This document shows positions 1 through 8,782 of a stretch of 10,309 nt of DNA, piece after piece; the first letter of the stretch is position 1; each line of letters opens with the position of its first letter. Location: positions 1 to 10,309 of the forward strand of contig JAGVUH010000339.1 in NCBI GenBank assembly GCA_019136395.1, given 5' to 3'. The position numbers and the translations under genes are program-made. This DNA comes from Gammaproteobacteria bacterium. Lineage in GTDB: Bacteria > Pseudomonadota > Gammaproteobacteria > Chromatiales > Chromatiaceae. The notes beneath the pieces were generated by a model. That model saw only the letters and a program-made list of their open reading frames with translations, was not told the origin of the DNA and searched no databases.

Positions 1-124
1 GCTCGGCGTTTCCGTGCGCACCTTGCAGGAATGGGAGCAAGGCCGGCGCCATCCGAGTGGTGCGGCGCAAACCTTGTTCAGGGTGGCGGAGCGCCATCCC
101 GAAGTGTTGCGCGAGATGGTCTAG
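1..124 (+). CDS. HigA/NadS-like XRE helix-turn-helix protein, C-terminal fragment
   Basis: The reading frame enters from the left edge (first full codon at base 2) and ends at TAG 122-124. The visible 40 residues begin LGVSVRTLQEWEQGRRHPSG, then continue through an alanine-rich stretch to HPEVLREMV. The S-x-R-T-L-Q-x-W-E-Q-G-R-R-x-P-S-G string is the recognition helix and following turn typical of small XRE antitoxins of the HigA/NadS type, which bind DNA and repress their own toxin-antitoxin operon. In that family the toxin gene (HigB/RelE fold) usually lies immediately upstream, which would be outside this window, so the pairing cannot be confirmed. The next gene is convergent and ends 55 bases away. 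I see no intrinsic terminator with a T-run between them. The family call is fairly secure; the antitoxin role is inferred. Confidence 0.75.
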   Translation, partial: LGVSVRTLQEWEQGRRHPSGAAQTLFRVAERHPEVLREMV

Positions 125-179
125 CCAGGCAGCACCAAGGCCTGCAACAGGGCCGGGGAGCGCAGGCGGAGGAAGCCCG

Positions 180-1040
180 CTAACAGGACAGGGACACCAT
201 CCGCGGCTGCCGTTGCAGCATCATCAGGTCGTCGCGCAAGTCCTGTAGGCGGTCGTGCAGGTGGTGGCGTTGGCTGGTATCGAGGCGCCCCCCCAACTGG
301 ATGAAAAGCTCGGTGACCCGGGCGCGCATCTCTTGCCGCGCCCGCGCCAGCTCCGGCGGCAGATCCTTGAACTCCACCAGCCAGTCCGTGAGGAAGGCGC
401 GGAGCCGCGCCTCGCCGGCGCGGGCCTGAAGGAGAGCGACCAGTTCGGCCCGCTTCTGGTCGCGGTAGGCGATGAAGTCGACGATCTCCGTCACCAGTGC
501 CTGCTGGCTGGTATCAAGAGGGCCGGTCCAATCCTCGATCGTCTCCAGATAGCGACGGGCGCGTTTGTCCCGCCCCGCTGGGGTGGCCGCCGCGGACACC
601 TCCTCCAGATCCTCCGCCGTCCGTTCGCGAAAGCGCGTACCCAGGGTCTGGACCTGGGCCGGGGAGAGCGCCGCCAGCAAGGGGGCGGCGAGGTTCACTG
701 CATAACCGGCCTGGCGGCGATAAAGGGCGTCGAGGGAGCCGAGGAGGCAGGTCATGTTCTCCTGATCAAAGCCCCGTCGGCTGGCCACCAGCATCTCCTC
801 CAGATAGGCCGCCAGATAAGGCAACTCCTCGGCCCGGTGGCGCTCATGCTCGGCCGCCACGACCGGTTGCCAGACGGCCTCCTGTTCCGCCTCCAGGTCG
901 ATGTAGTCCGCCGCGTAGAGCTGGATGAAAAAATCCAATTGGTCATAGGCGAGACGGGTGGCGCTGCACCCCCCGAGGGCAAGCAGGGCCGCCAAGAGGA
1001 GCAGGACCAGGTAGTGGGAGGGAAGCGGTTGGCGAGGCAT
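180..1040 (-). CDS. DUF6279-type lipoprotein
   Basis: The product is a predicted lipoprotein of about 286 residues. From the ATG at 1040 it begins with a short n-region (MPRQPLPSHY), a leucine/alanine-rich core and the lipobox LGGC with Cys25, so it should be lipid-anchored in the envelope. The mature part starts SATRLAYDQLDFFIQLYAAD and carries the Y-x-x-L-D-(W/F)...Y-x-D-L-x-x-x-Q pattern I associate with DUF6279 lipoproteins. The remainder is charged and predicted mostly helical, rich in Glu, Arg and Ala. Function is unknown. A GTG at 1067 would add nine residues (MTARPPPSA). I prefer 1040 because it gives a normal-length signal peptide, but neither start has a strong ribosome binding site. 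It lies downstream of the TRAP binding-protein gene on the same strand, about 96 bases away, with a hairpin between them. Confidence 0.8.
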   Translation of the reverse strand: MPRQPLPSHYLVLLLLAALLALGGCSATRLAYDQLDFFIQLYAADYIDLEAEQEAVWQPVVAAEHERHRAEELPYLAAYLEEMLVASRRGFDQENMTCLLGSLDALYRRQAGYAVNLAAPLLAALSPAQVQTLGTRFRERTAEDLEEVSAAATPAGRDKRARRYLETIEDWTGPLDTSQQALVTEIVDFIAYRDQKRAELVALLQARAGEARLRAFLTDWLVEFKDLPPELARARQEMRARVTELFIQLGGRLDTSQRHHLHDRLQDLRDDLMMLQRQPRMVSLSC

Positions 1041-1074
1041 GGCGGATGGCGGGGGTCTCGCAGTCACGGGCAGA

Positions 1075-1098
1075 CTCAGAATGGCACTCTGAATGGCA
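1075..1098. repeat. 12-base tandem direct repeat
   Basis: CTCAGAATGGCA (1075-1086) is followed directly by CTCTGAATGGCA (1087-1098), one mismatch in twelve. On the minus strand this gives two TGCCATTC boxes one helical turn apart, 35 to 58 bases upstream of the preferred lipoprotein start. It could be a paired regulator site or a simple slippage duplication; nothing here decides between them. Confidence 0.5.
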
Positions 1099-1100
1099 AT

Positions 1101-1119
1101 AAATTTGCTGATACAGCAA
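1101..1119 (-). terminator. Possible weak intrinsic terminator after the TRAP binding-protein gene
   Basis: Bases 1105-1119 form a perfect six-base-pair hairpin, TTGCTG / CAGCAA with a three-base loop. Read on the minus strand it lies 18 bases past the TAG stop of the TRAP gene and is followed by AAATTTATT, a short and interrupted T-rich tail. The stem is short and only half GC, so termination would be partial at best. The alternative is a chance palindrome. Confidence 0.35.
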
Positions 1120-1136
1120 CTCAGTCTTGGCTGGCG

Positions 1137-2225
1137 CTATACAGCCGGTGTTCTTGCCGCCAGATATTGAAAATAGTTGGCCTCCGCCACGGCCTCCCAC
1201 TGGACCTGTTCGGCCAGAGAGCGGCTGAAGTCAGGGTAGATCTTGCGCCAGTTGGGGTTGCTGGCCTCCAACTCGGCGTAGACCTCCCGGGAGGCGCGGA
1301 AGGCGGCGTCCATGACCTCCTTGGGAAAGCGCGACAGTTTGGCCCCCTCCGCGACCAGTTGTTTCAGGGCCTGGGGGTTGCGCGCGTCATAGCGCGCCTG
1401 ACACTGGATGTGGGCGGCGGCGGCGGCCTGGGTGACGATGGCCTGGTAGGTCGGTGACAGGCTCCGCCACTGGTCGGCGTTGATGTAGATGGAGATCTGC
1501 GCCCCACCCTCCCACCAGGCCGGGTAGTAATAGTAAGGGGCGACGCGGTGCACCCCCAGTTGCAGGTCGTCATAGGGCCCGACAAATTCGGTGGCATCGA
1601 TGGTCCCCTTCTCCAGGGCCTGGTAGACCTCCCCGCCCGGAAGGTTCTGGGGCACCACGCCTAGCTTGGCGAGGACGCGGCCGCCGAAGCCGCCGACCCG
1701 GAACTTGAGGCCCTGGAGATCCGCGACGGAGCGGATCTCCTTGCGGTACCAGCCCCCCATCTGGGCGGTGGTGTTGCCGCAGGGGAAGTTGACGATCTGG
1801 TAGCCGGCGAAAAAGTCCCGCAGCAGGGCCAGGCCGTGGCCATCGAACATCCAGGCATTCATCTGCCGGGCGGTCATGCCAAAGGGCACGGCGCAGTCGA
1901 GGGCGAAGGTCTCGTCCTTGCCAAAGAAATAATAGGAGGCGGTATGGGCGCATTCGACCGTGCCCTGCTGGATGGCATCGACCACGCCGAAGGCGGGGAC
2001 CAGCTCACCGGGGGCATGGAGCGAGATGGTGAAGTTCCCGCCCGTGGCGTCGGCGATGTACTGGGCGAAGGACTCGCTGGCCCCGAACAGGACGCGGTGG
2101 GACTTGGGGAAGCTGGAGGCCAGGCGCCAGCGGAGCGGCGGCTCGGCGTGGACCAGCGCCGGCGCGACGCCACTGGCTAGTATGCCCGCCAGACCCGTAT
2201 GCCGGAGAAATGTACGACGCTCCAT
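1137..2225 (-). CDS. TRAP transporter substrate-binding protein, DctP/TakP-like, TAT-exported
   Basis: This 362-residue protein is a periplasmic binding protein of the TRAP (tripartite ATP-independent periplasmic) class, which delivers carboxylate-type ligands to a DctQM-type membrane permease. The N-terminus MERRTFLRHTG has a twin-arginine signal, and a signal-peptidase site is likely after VHA at residue 27, so the folded protein should be exported by the TAT system. The mature domain shows family landmarks: APGELVPAFGVVDAIQQGTV (71-90), NTTAQMGGWYRKEI (151-164), the LKFRV segment whose Arg176 is the expected carboxylate-binding arginine, and GTIDATEFVGPYDD (207-220). These resemble TakP, the 2-oxoacid binder, more than C4-dicarboxylate DctP, but the ligand is an inference. 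Length is normal for the family. No dctQ or dctM permease gene is present in the window, so the protein is orphaned here. Start is the ATG at 2223-2225; the Shine-Dalgarno sequence is weak. Confidence 0.92.
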   Translation of the reverse strand: MERRTFLRHTGLAGILASGVAPALVHAEPPLRWRLASSFPKSHRVLFGASESFAQYIADATGGNFTISLHAPGELVPAFGVVDAIQQGTVECAHTASYYFFGKDETFALDCAVPFGMTARQMNAWMFDGHGLALLRDFFAGYQIVNFPCGNTTAQMGGWYRKEIRSVADLQGLKFRVGGFGGRVLAKLGVVPQNLPGGEVYQALEKGTIDATEFVGPYDDLQLGVHRVAPYYYYPAWWEGGAQISIYINADQWRSLSPTYQAIVTQAAAAAHIQCQARYDARNPQALKQLVAEGAKLSRFPKEVMDAAFRASREVYAELEASNPNWRKIYPDFSRSLAEQVQWEAVAEANYFQYLAARTPAV

Positions 2226-2269
2226 GAGGATGCCCCTTGCCCGAAGGTTGCAGATACCCCTTTAGCCAA

Positions 2270-2283
2270 GCGCAACATTGCGC
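2270..2283. promoter_or_regulatory. Palindromic operator candidate upstream of the TRAP gene
   Basis: GCGCAACATTGCGC is a six-base perfect inverted repeat around a two-base centre, 45 to 58 bases upstream of the TRAP binding-protein start. Size and position suit a dimeric regulator site. No promoter elements were identified beside it, so the role is inferred from symmetry and position only. Confidence 0.35.
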
Positions 2284-2294
2284 GGTACAGGGAA

Positions 2295-2320
2295 TTTTTC
2301 CTCCCGTGGGGGAGTAAAAA
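2295..2320. repeat. Long hairpin with 11-base arms
   Basis: The left arm TTTTTCCTCCC (2295-2305) pairs with the right arm GGGAGTAAAAA (2310-2320), ten of eleven positions, around the loop GTGG. The T-run and A-run form the base of the stem, so it resembles a bidirectional terminator in shape. However, no gene ends near it: both flanking genes start and read away. It may be a leader structure, an operator or a remnant of a lost gene end. Confidence 0.5.
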
Positions 2321-2400
2321 AGGGAGAAGAGCGGGTATCGCCAGTTAAAGGCTTTTTAAATTAATCGGTTATCTACGATCATTTCCCTACCCTGGATGAA

Positions 2401-2423
2401 TACTACCTGTAAGTACTGCCTGT
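2401..2423. repeat. Direct repeat pair TACTRCCTGT
   Basis: TACTACCTGT (2401-2410) and TACTGCCTGT (2414-2423) differ at one base and are 13 bases apart start to start. The second copy overlaps TGCCTG (2417-2422), which can pair with CAGGCA (2447-2452) around an inner imperfect hairpin CTGGAAA / TTTCAG (2431-2446). Tandem regulator boxes are possible, but no known motif is recognised. Confidence 0.35.
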
Positions 2424-2515
2424 CGCAATTCTGGAAACACTTTCAGCAGGCACGGTTTCCCTTCAAGCGGTTGGAAAATCAGGTGGAGACATCCTCTTGG
2501 CCATAATGTCGCCTA

Positions 2516-2545
2516 TTTCAGGCAATTCGATTAAAATGCCCGAAA
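2516..2545 (+). promoter_or_regulatory. Inverted-repeat operator candidate before the XRE gene
   Basis: TTTCAGGCA (2516-2524) and TGCCCGAAA (2537-2545) are inverted repeats matching at eight of nine positions across a 12-base AT-rich spacer that contains TAAAAT. The right arm ends 22 bases before the XRE start codon. XRE antitoxins commonly repress their own operon by binding a palindrome over the promoter, so this is a reasonable operator for the gene pair that follows. A matching -35 box is not evident. Confidence 0.45.
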
Positions 2546-2567
2546 CAAGCAACATATCCAGGCACCC

Positions 2568-3032
2568 ATGCCGACCAGCATCCAGCGATTGACCAATGAA
2601 GCCTTGGAGCGCCGAGCGAAGGAGTTGGCGCATCAACTACGCCAGCGTCGCAAAGCCTTGGGCGTCACCGTCCAGAACGCGGCGGCGGCATCAGGTATGT
2701 CACGGGATACCTGGTATCGCATGGAGCGTGGTGAGACAACGGTTACGATTGGCGCCTGGTTCAACGCCCTGGCGGTGCTCGGGCTGCGATTTGGTGTGGG
2801 GTTGGAGGCGGGAGAAGCCGAACGCTCCCCCACAGACGCAATTCCGCTCGCCATCCCGCTCGCGGACTATCCACAGCTTGCGGCCCTTGCCTGGCAGATG
2901 GGGGGTAGCGTTGTTCTGTCGCCGCGGGAAGCGTTCGACGTCTATGAGCGAAATGCGCGCCACCTCGATGAAGCGGCTCTCACCCCAACGGAGCAGGTCT
3001 TGATTTCAAACCTGCGCCTGGTTTTTGGTTAA
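2568..3032 (+). CDS. XRE-family helix-turn-helix protein, probable antitoxin partner of the AbiEii-like gene
   Basis: The 154-residue product has an N-terminal helix-turn-helix of the XRE/Cro type at about residues 18-75. Helices begin around LAHQLRQRRKALGVTVQNAA and the recognition helix is near SRDTWYRMERGE. The C-terminal half (residues 80-154) is not a domain I recognise; it begins after an acidic linker and contains LALAWQMGG-like and ARHLDEAALTPTEQVL segments. The gene lies only 3 bases before the AbiEii-like gene on the same strand, so the two are almost certainly one transcript, as expected of a toxin-antitoxin pair. The classical AbiE antitoxin (AbiEi) is a winged-helix COG5340-type protein, so this partner is of a different kind. 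Role inferred: DNA-binding antitoxin and autorepressor. The start ATG has only a weak AGG-containing ribosome binding site. Confidence 0.8.
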   Translation: MPTSIQRLTNEALERRAKELAHQLRQRRKALGVTVQNAAAASGMSRDTWYRMERGETTVTIGAWFNALAVLGLRFGVGLEAGEAERSPTDAIPLAIPLADYPQLAALAWQMGGSVVLSPREAFDVYERNARHLDEAALTPTEQVLISNLRLVFG

Positions 3033-3035
3033 GAC

Positions 3036-3747
3036 ATGTTCGAGCGACCGCATCACCAACGAATTCATGAAGTCTTGCTCGCGCTGGACGCCGGGTTGTT
3101 GCGTGAACAGCGGTGTTATTTTGGTGGCGGAACCGCCATCGTGATGCAGCGGGGGGAGTACCGGGAATCCGTCGATCGATATGGATTTCTTGGTGTCCGA
3201 CCTGGTCTGCTACCGCGAATTGCGCAAATCGTTGCAAAACAGCGAGACATTGGCGCGCTTTTTTGGACTTGGACGAGGGCCCTTGTTGGCGCTGCCAGAT
3301 ATACGCGCCGACCAGTATGGAATTCGCACCCGTTTGCCCTTGAAGTTGTGTCCGATCAAATTCGAGATCGTCCTCGAGGCGCGTATCTCATTTGATACAC
3401 CCGAAGCCCGAGACCAAATAGGCGGTGTCGCCACGCTCACGGAGGTCGATCTTGTCGCGAGCAAGTTACTCGCCAATGTTGACCGCTGGGCGGATGACGG
3501 GGTAATGAGTCGCGACATCATCGACCTTGCCATGCTGCAGCCCGCGCGAAAGACCTGGAAGGTTGCCCTGCAAAAAGCGGAAGACGCCTATGGGGATGCC
3601 GTGCCGCGGGCGCTGAATGCGGCCTTGACGCGGCTGACAGACGATCCACGACGCCTCGCCCGCTGCATTGACGCCTTGAAAATCACCATCCCCCCGGCGC
3701 TGCTCCACCAACGCCTGGCCGGTCTGCGGCACCACCGATCGCGATGA
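3036..3747 (+). pseudogene. AbiEii/AbiGii-type nucleotidyltransferase toxin, frameshifted at its catalytic motif
   Basis: Family members are DNA polymerase-beta-fold nucleotidyltransferases (COG2253/DUF1814; MenT and AbiEii toxins) that block translation, in studied MenT enzymes by modifying tRNA. Here two frames share the gene. Frame one gives 47 residues with YFGGGTAIVMQRGEYRESVD, the GG-(S/G)-T...S-x-D motif I region. It then leaves the family pattern and stops at 3395. Frame two, from ATG 3181, gives 188 residues starting MDFLVSDLVCYRELRKSL and retaining the later motifs VASKLLANVDRW and SRDIIDLAML, whose Lys and Asp are conserved in the family. CGAT occurs twice in tandem (3173-3180) at the join. 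Removing one copy restores ESVDMDFLVSD and one 235-residue protein. As read, neither piece should be active. A sequencing or assembly error is the main alternative. Confidence 0.85.
3173..3180 (+). repeat. CGAT tandem duplication causing the frameshift
   Basis: CGAT at 3173-3176 is immediately repeated at 3177-3180, directly before the ATG of the downstream reading frame. One copy gives an uninterrupted S-V-D-M-D-F motif; two copies shift the frame by one. The repeat also creates a GATC and a CGATCG palindrome. Short tandem duplications of this kind arise by replication slippage and can revert. Confidence 0.8.
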
Positions 3748-3922
3748 CGTGGCCTGCACTGGCGACCAGGCACCCCGTTTCCGGTAGTAAGCGTTATCAT
3801 AATTCACCCCCTCCGGGGAACGGACAGCTTCAAGGCCGGTCCCGGCCACCAGGGGTGGGGACACCCAACGCTGTTATCCCGACATTCATCCACTTGCTCT
3901 CCAGCATCCAAGGCAGCCACCC
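3748..3922. other. Intergenic region with GC-rich hairpins
   Basis: The 175 bases between the broken toxin gene and the small lipoprotein hold a GC-rich palindrome at 3834-3847 (GGCCGG, two-base loop, CCGGCC) and an alternative overlapping pairing of CCACC with GGTGG just after it. Neither is followed by a T-run, so I do not call a terminator. TATCATAAT around 3795-3803 is -10-like, without a convincing -35 partner. Confidence 0.35.
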
Positions 3923-4153
3923 ATGAGATTCCTGATCGCGCTCTTACCCCTCCTGTCGGCTGGCTGCGCCTCGGAGGTGCTTCTGTCGGACAGCCGCACC
4001 GTGGTGATCAGCGCCGACCTGCGTCGCGCCGACGAGGCCCAGGTCATCGCCGACAGGGAATGCGCCGCCCATGGCAAGAAGGCATCCTTGATGCGGGAAG
4101 ATAGTAAAACCAATATTTCCGCCAATTATCTGTTTGAATGCGTGGCCCCTTAA
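3923..4153 (+). CDS. Small predicted lipoprotein of unknown function
   Basis: The 76-residue product starts MRFLIALLPLLSAGC, a short signal peptide with a lipobox-like S-A-G-C at residues 12-15, so it is probably lipidated and held in the envelope. The mature portion contains SRTVVISADLRRADEAQVIADRECAAHG and a C-terminal YLFECV. The pattern resembles small proteobacterial lipoproteins with an S-R-x-V-V-V...A-x-x-x-A-D-x-E-C-A-x-(H/Y)-G stretch and a terminal F-x-C-V, which I know only as hypothetical proteins. The two cysteines, near residues 47 and 73, could form a disulfide. AAGG lies 10 to 13 bases before the ATG. The gene is separated by about 106 bases from the kinase gene that follows on the same strand. 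It is more likely a real gene than an overlapping minus-strand frame because of the signal peptide and the family-like pattern. Confidence 0.7.
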   Translation: MRFLIALLPLLSAGCASEVLLSDSRTVVISADLRRADEAQVIADRECAAHGKKASLMREDSKTNISANYLFECVAP

Positions 4154-4167
4154 AGGCGTGGCCCCTT
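4140..4167 (+). repeat. 12-base direct repeat spanning the lipoprotein stop codon
   Basis: GCGTGGCCCCTT occurs at 4140-4151 and again at 4156-4167, with period 16. The first copy encodes the last residues of the small lipoprotein and runs into its TAA; the second follows just after. It looks like a short local duplication at the gene end. Confidence 0.55.
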
Positions 4168-4180
4168 GATCGACCCCGCA

Positions 4181-4194
4181 ACGCCTCGCGGCGT
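4181..4194 (+). other. Small hairpin in the lipoprotein-kinase intergenic region
   Basis: ACGCC / GGCGT pair perfectly around the loop TCGC. There is no T-run after it, so it is not a standard intrinsic terminator. The remaining intergenic bases up to 4259 show no clear promoter. Confidence 0.25.
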
Positions 4195-4259
4195 CTCCCA
4201 AGAGGGGAACGATGAGGGGGAATGTAACGGCACCTTGCGGTCGTTAAGCTCCCGCGCTC

Positions 4260-7391
<3,132 letters not shown>

Positions 7392-7519
7392 AATTGGCTA
7401 TGTATTCACTCGAAACCTTGGTATTTTCATTTTTTCCCTAATGATCGCCCCCACGGGCGCTGGCGACCAGGCAGTTCCCGCGCGGAGAGCGACGCCACCA
7501 GTAGACGAGGACCAGACCG
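7392..7519. other. Kinase-FIST intergenic region
   Basis: These 128 bases begin AT-rich, with a T-run (7429-7437), and then become GC-rich. CGCCC / GGGCG at 7446-7459 is a five-base-pair hairpin with a four-base loop, but the T-run precedes rather than follows it on the plus strand, so it is not a standard terminator. The AT-rich part could hold a promoter for the FIST gene; no spaced -35/-10 pair is clear. Confidence 0.3.
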
Positions 7520-8716
7520 ATGCTTGAATTCTTCTCCGCCAGCACCCGCATGGTGAACTCCCGCCGCGCCATGGCCGAATGCCTGGAGGCCGCCCTGGGC
7601 GAGGGCACCACCGACTGCGACCTGGTGGTCATCCACGCCTCCATGGGGCACGACTACGGGGCACTGATCGCCGAGGCGAGTGCCCTGGCCCCCAGCGCCC
7701 GCATCGTTGGCTCCTCCTGCTGTGGCGTCGTCGGCAAGGAGGGGGTGAGCGAGTCCATGAAGGACCTGGCCATCATGGCGGTGCGCGGCGCGGCGGAGAT
7801 CGCCGTCGCCAGCGTCGATGGCATCTACGGCCACAATTCCTACCAGAAGTCCGTCGAACTGGCCGCCCAGCTCAAGGCCGCCAACCCCGGCGTCAATATG
7901 GTGTATTTCCTCGCCTCCGGGATCGACATCGCCGACGACCGCTGCATCGCCGGCATCGAGTCGGTGTTCGGGCCCGAGGTGACCATCTTCGGCGCCACCT
8001 CCGCCGACAACATGAAGGGTATCGCCAGCTTCCAGATGGTCGATGACCGGGTCTATGAGCACGCCGCCTATGCCGTGGGCTTCGCCGATCCGACCCTGGA
8101 CGTCGTCACCCAGGCCACCCACGGCTTCGTCGCCATCGGCGAGCCCATGGTGGTGACCAAGTCGGAGGAGAACCGCATCCTCCAGCTCGACGGCCGCCCG
8201 GCCTGGAGCGAGTACACCCGTCGCCTGGCCCTGCCGGAGACCGCCACCTGCGGCGACACCATCCCCATCGGCGCCCTGGCGGAGCACCTGCGGCCCAAGC
8301 TGGCGGAAGAATACGGCAATGAGCACATCCTGCGCGTGGTCACCAAGCGCGATCCGGACGGGGCCATGCACTACGCCACCACCTGTCCCGAAGGCACCCG
8401 CCTCTGGCTGACGGTGCGTGACGAAGAGCGCATCTTTAGTGACATGGACCGCATGATGGGCCAGATGGTGGCACGGATCGGCGGGCGGGAGGTGGTGGCC
8501 GTCTTCCACGCCGACTGCCTGGCTCGGGGTCGCTTCCTCTTCAACCGGGTGATGAAGGAGGAACTGGTGGGTCGCATGCAGTACCCCCTGGCCCGGAATG
8601 GCGAGATCCCGCCCTGGCTCGGCATGTATGGCTTCGGTGAATTCGCCCGCCTGGGCGGCAAGAACGAGTACCACAACTACACCACGGCCATCTATGCCAT
8701 TTGCCGCAATGTCTGA
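7520..8716 (+). CDS. FIST-domain sensory protein (FIST_N plus FIST_C)
   Basis: The 398-residue product matches FIST-domain proteins, soluble cytoplasmic sensors proposed to bind small ligands such as amino acids and often encoded beside or fused to kinases and cyclases. The N-terminal FIST_N part (about 25-215) contains CDLVVIHASMGHDY, ARIVGSSCCGVVGKEGV and VTIFGATSADNM, the alternating hydrophobic-strand and G-S/G-A-(S/T) turns typical of the family. The FIST_C part (about 220-385) includes VVAVFHADCLARGRFLF and ends GMYGFGEFARLGGKNEYHNYTTAIYAI, where the G-x-x-x-F-G-E-(F/I)-x-x-x-G...H-N-x-T-x signature is clear. There is no signal peptide or membrane segment, and no output domain is attached, so it must act on a partner. 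The neighbouring kinase and phytochrome are candidates by position only. GAGG lies 9 bases before the ATG. Length is normal and the frame is intact. Confidence 0.93.
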   Translation: MLEFFSASTRMVNSRRAMAECLEAALGEGTTDCDLVVIHASMGHDYGALIAEASALAPSARIVGSSCCGVVGKEGVSESMKDLAIMAVRGAAEIAVASVDGIYGHNSYQKSVELAAQLKAANPGVNMVYFLASGIDIADDRCIAGIESVFGPEVTIFGATSADNMKGIASFQMVDDRVYEHAAYAVGFADPTLDVVTQATHGFVAIGEPMVVTKSEENRILQLDGRPAWSEYTRRLALPETATCGDTIPIGALAEHLRPKLAEEYGNEHILRVVTKRDPDGAMHYATTCPEGTRLWLTVRDEERIFSDMDRMMGQMVARIGGREVVAVFHADCLARGRFLFNRVMKEELVGRMQYPLARNGEIPPWLGMYGFGEFARLGGKNEYHNYTTAIYAICRNV

Positions 8717-8741
8717 GGCTAGCGTGGCCGTTCAGAACCCC

Positions 8742-8782
8742 CTCTCCCCTACCCTCCCCCACCAAGGGGGAGGGTGGAAGAG
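8742..8782 (+). repeat. GC-rich extragenic hairpin repeat after the FIST gene
   Basis: CCCTCCCCC (8752-8760) and GGGGGAGGG (8766-8774) pair perfectly around ACCAA. Three more pairs (one G-T) extend the stem to 8749-8777, and CTCT/AGAG pair again further out. The pyrimidine-rich left side and purine-rich right side are typical of short palindromic extragenic elements dispersed in many GC-rich proteobacterial genomes. It begins 25 bases after the FIST stop and may stall transcription or protect the mRNA end, but it lacks the T-run of an intrinsic terminator. Confidence 0.6.

Larger units (their letters stand above)
2226..2567. other. Divergent intergenic region, AT-richer and repeat-bearing
   Basis: This gene-free stretch of 342 bases separates the leftward TRAP binding-protein gene from the rightward XRE gene, so it should hold both promoters. 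I find no convincing sigma-70 pair with correct spacing on either strand; CATAAT at 2502-2507 and TAAAAT at 2532-2537 are the best -10-like strings. It contains four ordered elements, listed separately: a short palindrome at 2270-2283, a long hairpin at 2295-2320, a direct repeat at 2401-2423 with a nested inverted repeat beside it (2417-2452), and an inverted repeat at 2516-2545 just before the XRE start. Confidence 0.6.

Noticed and set aside
255..1457. A 400-codon plus-strand frame spanning parts of two minus-strand genes
   Set aside because: It crosses an intergenic region and two well-supported genes, and shows no domain or signal of its own.
3834..3847. Terminator for the AbiEii-like gene
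   Set aside because: The GC-rich hairpin has no T-run after it and lies 87 bases past the stop.
7429..7459. Intrinsic terminator for the kinase gene
   Set aside because: The T-run lies before the hairpin on the plus strand, which is the wrong order.
7427..8674. A 415-codon minus-strand frame opposite the FIST gene
   Set aside because: It has His/Gly/Asp-rich shadow composition, with clear FIST_N and FIST_C signatures on the plus strand in the same bases.
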